In this document: positions 5,283 through 8,561 of the stretch, one piece after another
Layout of the letters: each line of letters opens with the position of its first letter
How positions within the stretch are numbered: position 1 is the first letter of the stretch
Origin: Nitrogeniibacter sp041600915
Lineage (GTDB): Bacteria > Pseudomonadota > Gammaproteobacteria > Burkholderiales > Rhodocyclaceae
Length of the DNA stretch: 8,561 nucleotides
NCBI GenBank assembly: GCA_041600915.1
Contig: JBFIJC010000146.1
Location: 1 to 8,561 of the forward strand
Reading direction: 5' to 3'
Notes under the pieces: generated by a model
Database searches by the model: none
The model's input: only the letters and a program-made list of their open reading frames with translations
Told to the model about the DNA's origin: nothing
Position numbers and translations under genes: made by a program

Positions 5283-7145
5283 TCAGGCAGCTAGCAGCTT
5301 CTTCCTGGAGTGTTGAATCAGCACGGCACGCGATACGCCGTGGCGCTCGCCGACGCCGAGCAGCTCTTTCATGTCGAGAATCAACACGATCTGACCATTG
5401 GACAGCGTGGTGACACCCGCGACGCCCTTTGGCCGGAAGTCGTCGAGCGACTTGATCACGGCGTCCTCGCGTCCGGCAAAACTGTCGATCGCAAGAATGA
5501 AGCTCTGCTCCGCAGTCTGCATGAGCACACCGTACTCGGGCTGGGTGTCCTGCGGCCAGCCGAGCAGGTTGGCCAGCGGGACAATCGGCAGAACCTCCCC
5601 ACGCACCACCATGGTGGCGCGACCGCCAACCTCCTGAACCTCTTCGGGCGTGATCGGCAGAATCTCACGCACCATCGATAGCGGCACCGCCAGTGGCTGA
5701 TCGCCGAGGCGAACCAGCAACACCGGCAAGATCGCCAGCGTCAGCGGCAGGCTGATCACAAAACTGGTGCCTTGGCCAGCAACCGATTTGATGTCGATCT
5801 GGCCATTGAGTTTCTGGATGTTGGTTCGCACCACGTCCATGCCAACGCCGCGGCCGGACACGTCGGAGACCACACCGGCGGTCGAGAAGCCGGGCAAAAA
5901 CACCAGGTTGTAACTCTGGCGCTCGTCCATGGTGTTGGCTTCCTCATCGGTAATGAGGCCCTTGGACACCGCCGAGGCACGCAGATTTTCGGCGTTCATC
6001 CCGCGACCGTCGTCGGCCACCAGGATGATGATGTGGTCGCCTTCCTGACGCGCTTCGAGGCGCAGGATGGACTTCTCGCTCTTGCCATTGGCGAGGCGCT
6101 CGGCCTTGCCTTCGACGCCGTGATCAACCGCATTGCGGATCAAGTGAATGATCGGGTCAGACAGGTCTTCGATCATGGTCTTGTCGATTTCAGTGTCTTC
6201 GCCCGCCAACACCAGCTCGACATCCTTGCCCAGGTTGCGGGCCAGGTCGCGCGCAATGCGCGGGTATTTCTGGAAGAGACGGCCGATCGGCTGCATCCGG
6301 GTCTTCATGACCGCGTTCTGCAAGTCGGACACCAGCAAGTCGAGCTGGCTGACCGCCACGTCGAGCGCGTGCATCGTTTCAGGATCGTCATCACCGTTCA
6401 GGATCTGGCTGCGCAACGCGTTGAGCCGGTTCTTGGTCAGGCCGATTTCGCCCGACAGGTTCAGCACCTGATCCAGACGGGTGGTGTCGACACGGATCGA
6501 ATTGTCGCGTTGCTTTTCACTATCCCGGCGACCCGTCGGGCCGGAATAGCCCGGTTTGTCCGTCGCACGACGCCCGATCGCTGCCTTGATGATTTCTTCG
6601 GGTTTTTCGATGGGCGCCGGATCCGCCTGAACCGGCACGCTCGCGCCGGTAACGGCTGGCACGCCGGTAACCGCCTGCTGCAACGACGCCCAATCGGGCT
6701 CGCCACCTGTGGCCGCAGGCGCAGCAGGCGCTGGCGCTTCGCCTTTACCGAGCTCGCCGGCAATTGCGCGCTTGAGACTGTCGATCAAGGCCGGATCCGC
6801 AGCGCGCGGCTGAGAGCCGCTTTCGAGCGCGCCAAACATGTCACGCACCGCGCCGGTGGCCGAGAGGATGACATCCATCGATTCGGCCGTCACACGGAGC
6901 TCACCGTTTCGCAGCTTGTCGAAAAGGTTTTCCGTCAAATGGCACAAGGTCACCAGTTCGGTAGCGTTCAGAAATCCGGCGCCGCCCTTGATGGTGTGAA
7001 AGCCGCGGAAAATCTCATTGAGCATGCCGCGATCGTCGGGCGCCCGCTCCAGGTCGACCAGTTTGTTGTCCACATCGGACAGCAGATCCCCGGCCTCGAG
7101 GAGAAAGTCCTGCAGCAGGTCTTCCATTCCACCGAAATCGCTCAT
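5283..7145 (-). CDS. cheA: Chemotaxis histidine kinase CheA, without a recognisable P2 domain
   Basis: A 620-residue sensor kinase that autophosphorylates in response to chemoreceptor arrays and passes phosphate to CheY. Domains in order: P1/Hpt (about 5-125), with phospho-accepting H50 in RGFHTIKGGAGFL; an Ala/Pro-rich linker (about 131-212); the P3 dimerisation helices (about 213-290, SIRVDTTRLDQVLNLSGEI onward); the P4 ATPase domain with the N box HLIRNAVDHG (334-343), G1 box DDGRGM (378-383), F box LVFLPGFST (414-422) and G2 box GRGVGMDVV (431-439); and the P5 CheW-like domain (about 475-610). All key catalytic residues are present. The P1-P3 linker is low-complexity and too short for a folded P2 CheY-docking domain, so P2 appears absent. 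The start has GGAG 9 nt upstream. The gene is last in cheY-cheZ-cheA and is followed by a terminator. Confidence 0.97.
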   Translation of the reverse strand: MSDFGGMEDLLQDFLLEAGDLLSDVDNKLVDLERAPDDRGMLNEIFRGFHTIKGGAGFLNATELVTLCHLTENLFDKLRNGELRVTAESMDVILSATGAVRDMFGALESGSQPRAADPALIDSLKRAIAGELGKGEAPAPAAPAATGGEPDWASLQQAVTGVPAVTGASVPVQADPAPIEKPEEIIKAAIGRRATDKPGYSGPTGRRDSEKQRDNSIRVDTTRLDQVLNLSGEIGLTKNRLNALRSQILNGDDDPETMHALDVAVSQLDLLVSDLQNAVMKTRMQPIGRLFQKYPRIARDLARNLGKDVELVLAGEDTEIDKTMIEDLSDPIIHLIRNAVDHGVEGKAERLANGKSEKSILRLEARQEGDHIIILVADDGRGMNAENLRASAVSKGLITDEEANTMDERQSYNLVFLPGFSTAGVVSDVSGRGVGMDVVRTNIQKLNGQIDIKSVAGQGTSFVISLPLTLAILPVLLVRLGDQPLAVPLSMVREILPITPEEVQEVGGRATMVVRGEVLPIVPLANLLGWPQDTQPEYGVLMQTAEQSFILAIDSFAGREDAVIKSLDDFRPKGVAGVTTLSNGQIVLILDMKELLGVGERHGVSRAVLIQHSRKKLLAA

Positions 7146-7175
7146 TTTGGCTCACTCCACTGTGTTGCGGGTAGA

Positions 7176-7199
7176 TGACCGGGCATTTGGCTCCGGTCA
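7176..7199 (-). other. Hairpin in the cheZ-cheA gap
   Basis: TGACCGG (7176-7182) and CCGGTCA (7193-7199) form a perfect 7-bp stem with a 10-nt loop in the 64-nt gap between cheZ and cheA. There is no U-run, so it is not an intrinsic terminator; it may be an mRNA processing or stability element or be incidental. Confidence 0.35.
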
Positions 7200-7209
7200 C
7201 ACCGTATCG

Positions 7210-8097
7210 TCAGAATCCCAGACTCTCGAGCAGATCATCGACCTGCTCCTGGCTGGACACCACATCGTCGCGGCCTTCGGCACTGATCACCGGGCCGTTC
7301 ATGAGGCCGTCTTCTTTGCGGACGGGTTTCTTGTCGTTGGGCGCCGTTTCGATGAGCACTTCGAGCAACTGGGCTTCAAGTTGCTGCGCCATCGCAACGA
7401 CCTTCTTGATGACCTGACCGGTCAGATCCTGAAAATCCTGGGCCATCATGATTTCGGTCAGCTGCGCGTTGGTGGCACGACTGTCTTCAACCGTTTTGCC
7501 AAGGAACTCCCGCGTCTGCGCCGCCAAGGCCTTGAATTCGTCCGCCGAGAGTTGATTGGCAAAGAGCTTGTCCCATTGGGTTTTAAGCCCCGTCGCACCG
7601 CTTTCAATCCGGTCCTGCATCGGTTTGGCAATATCGGTCGCATTGAGCACTTTGCTGGCGGCCTGCTCGGTCATCTGCGCAATGTAGTTCAGGCGCTCAC
7701 GTGCGTCCGGCATCGCCTCAGCAGCGGACTGCAGACTCTGGTCGTAGCCCAATTCGCGCAAGGAGTCATGCACCTTGCGGGTCATTTGGCCGAGGCGCTT
7801 GTACACCACCTCGCAGCTATGATCGTCACCGGGCACGCCGGACATTGTTGCGGCGGCTGCCGCTGGCGCGCTTTCGACCTCGACGGCCATCTCCGGAATG
7901 GCTTCGGGCGCGGCAGCAAAATCGCCCGCGACCGCGTCGAACAAGGCCTGCAGATCGTCCGAGTCACTCCCGTCATCAACAACAGACTGGGTGATCACTT
8001 CGAGCTTCGGCTTTTCCGGGACCGAGGCAATGCTGTCAAACAGCGCCTGCAGGTCGTCGCAATCACCGGACTCATCGAATTTCATCTTTTTTGACAT
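7210..8097 (-). CDS. cheZ: CheY-P phosphatase CheZ with duplicated N-terminal DDLQALF motif
   Basis: A 295-residue CheZ, longer than the roughly 214 residues of the E. coli protein. It speeds dephosphorylation of CheY-P and so ends the tumbling signal. The catalytic helix AQDFQDLTGQVIKKV (219-233) contains D224 and Q228, equivalent to E. coli D143 and Q147. The C-terminal peptide QVDDLLESLGF (285-295) is the CheY-tethering helix after a flexible linker. The long helical hairpin occupies about 95-250. The N-terminal ~90 residues are extra: an Ala/Pro/acidic, probably disordered region with two copies of DDLQALFD (14-21 and 47-54). The start is the ATG at 8097, with AGGAGG 7 nt upstream. An upstream in-frame ATG at 8223 would overlap cheY and add 42 unlikely residues. 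Gap to cheY is 28 nt. Confidence 0.95.
   Translation of the reverse strand: MSKKMKFDESGDCDDLQALFDSIASVPEKPKLEVITQSVVDDGSDSDDLQALFDAVAGDFAAAPEAIPEMAVEVESAPAAAAATMSGVPGDDHSCEVVYKRLGQMTRKVHDSLRELGYDQSLQSAAEAMPDARERLNYIAQMTEQAASKVLNATDIAKPMQDRIESGATGLKTQWDKLFANQLSADEFKALAAQTREFLGKTVEDSRATNAQLTEIMMAQDFQDLTGQVIKKVVAMAQQLEAQLLEVLIETAPNDKKPVRKEDGLMNGPVISAEGRDDVVSSQEQVDDLLESLGF
7927..8064 (-). repeat. Tandem coding repeat in cheZ (two DDLQALFD units)
   Basis: Unit 1 (8064-8026) encodes DCDDLQALFDSIA and unit 2 (7965-7927) encodes DSDDLQALFDAVA, 33 codons apart. The repeats are similar in DNA as well (a shared GCCTGCAG core followed by a TCGTC), which suggests an internal duplication followed by divergence at third codon positions. 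Confidence 0.8.
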
Positions 8098-8125
8098 GCT
8101 TGAGCCTCCTGTTGTCCAACCGCGC

Positions 8126-8527
8126 TCAAGCGGCCGCCTTTTTCCCCATGCGTTCGAAAATCTTCTCGAGCTTTTCCGCCATCGTCGCAGCCGTGAAAGG
8201 TTTGACGATGTAGCCGCTGGCACCAGCCTGGGCAGCTGCGATGATGTTTTCCTTCTTCGCCTCGGCCGTAATCATCAGCACCGGCAAATCCTTGAATTGC
8301 GGTGTCTGACGGATGGTCTGGAGGAGCGTCAGCCCGTCCATATTGGGCATGTTCCAATCGGTCACCACGAACTCGAACCCGCCGCTGGCAAGTTTTTGAA
8401 GCGCGGCCACGCCGTCTTCCGCCTCGTCCACATTGGTGTAGCCGAGCTCTTTGAGGAGGTTGCGCACGATTCGGCGCATGGTCGAAAAATCATCGACAAC
8501 GAGGAACTTCATGTTGGGATCCGCCAT
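8126..8527 (-). CDS. cheY: Chemotaxis response regulator CheY
   Basis: A single receiver domain of 133 residues that carries the phosphoryl group from CheA to the flagellar motor switch. With the second of two adjacent ATGs as start, the residues fall exactly on the E. coli numbering: acidic pocket D12 and D13 (VVDDFSTMRR), phospho-acceptor D57 (VTDWNMPNMDG), T87 (MITAEA), Y106 (GASGYIVKPF) and K109. W58 after D57 is also as in enteric CheY. No output domain follows, only a Lys/Ala tail. The ribosome site GGAG lies 6 nt before the ATG at 8527 but only 3 nt before the one at 8530, which favours 8527. It is the first gene of cheY-cheZ-cheA seen here; only 34 nt remain upstream, so the promoter and any preceding gene are not visible. 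Confidence 0.97.
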   Translation of the reverse strand: MADPNMKFLVVDDFSTMRRIVRNLLKELGYTNVDEAEDGVAALQKLASGGFEFVVTDWNMPNMDGLTLLQTIRQTPQFKDLPVLMITAEAKKENIIAAAQAGASGYIVKPFTAATMAEKLEKIFERMGKKAAA

Positions 8528-8561
8528 CATTTTCTCCGGAGTATTGCTTGTGCCTGATACG

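Noticed and set aside
5772..7178. Long plus-strand open frame of 468 codons opposite cheA
   Set aside because: Antisense shadow of a complete CheA with all kinase boxes; His/Arg-rich composition and no recognisable fold.
7018..8094. Plus-strand open frame of 358 codons opposite cheZ and the start of cheA
   Set aside because: Antisense shadow of CheZ, whose catalytic and tether motifs are intact on the minus strand.
8098..8223. Extension of CheZ by 42 residues to an upstream ATG
   Set aside because: It would overlap the cheY coding end, is Arg/Ser-rich and lacks a ribosome site, whereas the ATG at 8097 has AGGAGG at ideal spacing.

Overview
The window looks like chromosomal DNA from a GC-rich betaproteobacterium. 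The cheY-cheZ-cheA order, the DUF3135-type small protein and the overall codon use would fit the Rhodocyclales (Azoarcus/Thauera/Zoogloea-like), but this placement is an inference from gene content and was not searched. Every gene I accept lies on the minus strand, so it is easiest to read from right to left. I see no mobile element, CRISPR array, tRNA or rRNA.

Right half (8527 down to 5232): a chemotaxis operon encoding CheY (response regulator), CheZ (CheY-P phosphatase) and CheA (sensor kinase), closed by a strong hairpin terminator just after cheA. CheA lacks a recognisable P2 domain. CheZ carries two extra N-terminal copies of an acidic DDLQALF motif that resembles known CheY-binding peptides. 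Downstream, a small DUF3135-family gene (5145-4804) uses a GTG start.

Left half (about 4532 down to 1): an uptake and catabolism locus. A promoter with good -35/-10 boxes (about 4494-4467) leads into a roughly 130-nt leader. This leader contains a 28-codon ORF with a strong Shine-Dalgarno sequence, and its stop overlaps the dctQ start. Then come dctQ, dctM and dctP (a TRAP transporter), two tandem hairpins, a LysR-type regulator of the LysR/OccR/NocR type, and the first 99 codons of a FAD-dependent oxidoreductase that runs off the left edge.

The most interesting signal is regulatory. The DNA upstream of dctQMP and the DNA upstream of the oxidoreductase share the same 41-nt architecture: GTATAAC, then ATGTGGC, then ATTTG, at nearly identical spacing. 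Both copies have the same orientation, and both end on the -35 box. This is the layout expected for a LysR-type activator, so the regulator between the two units probably controls both. The locus would then be one regulon: periplasmic capture and import of an organic anion or amino-acid/opine-like compound, followed by flavin-dependent oxidation. The substrate cannot be read from the sequence.
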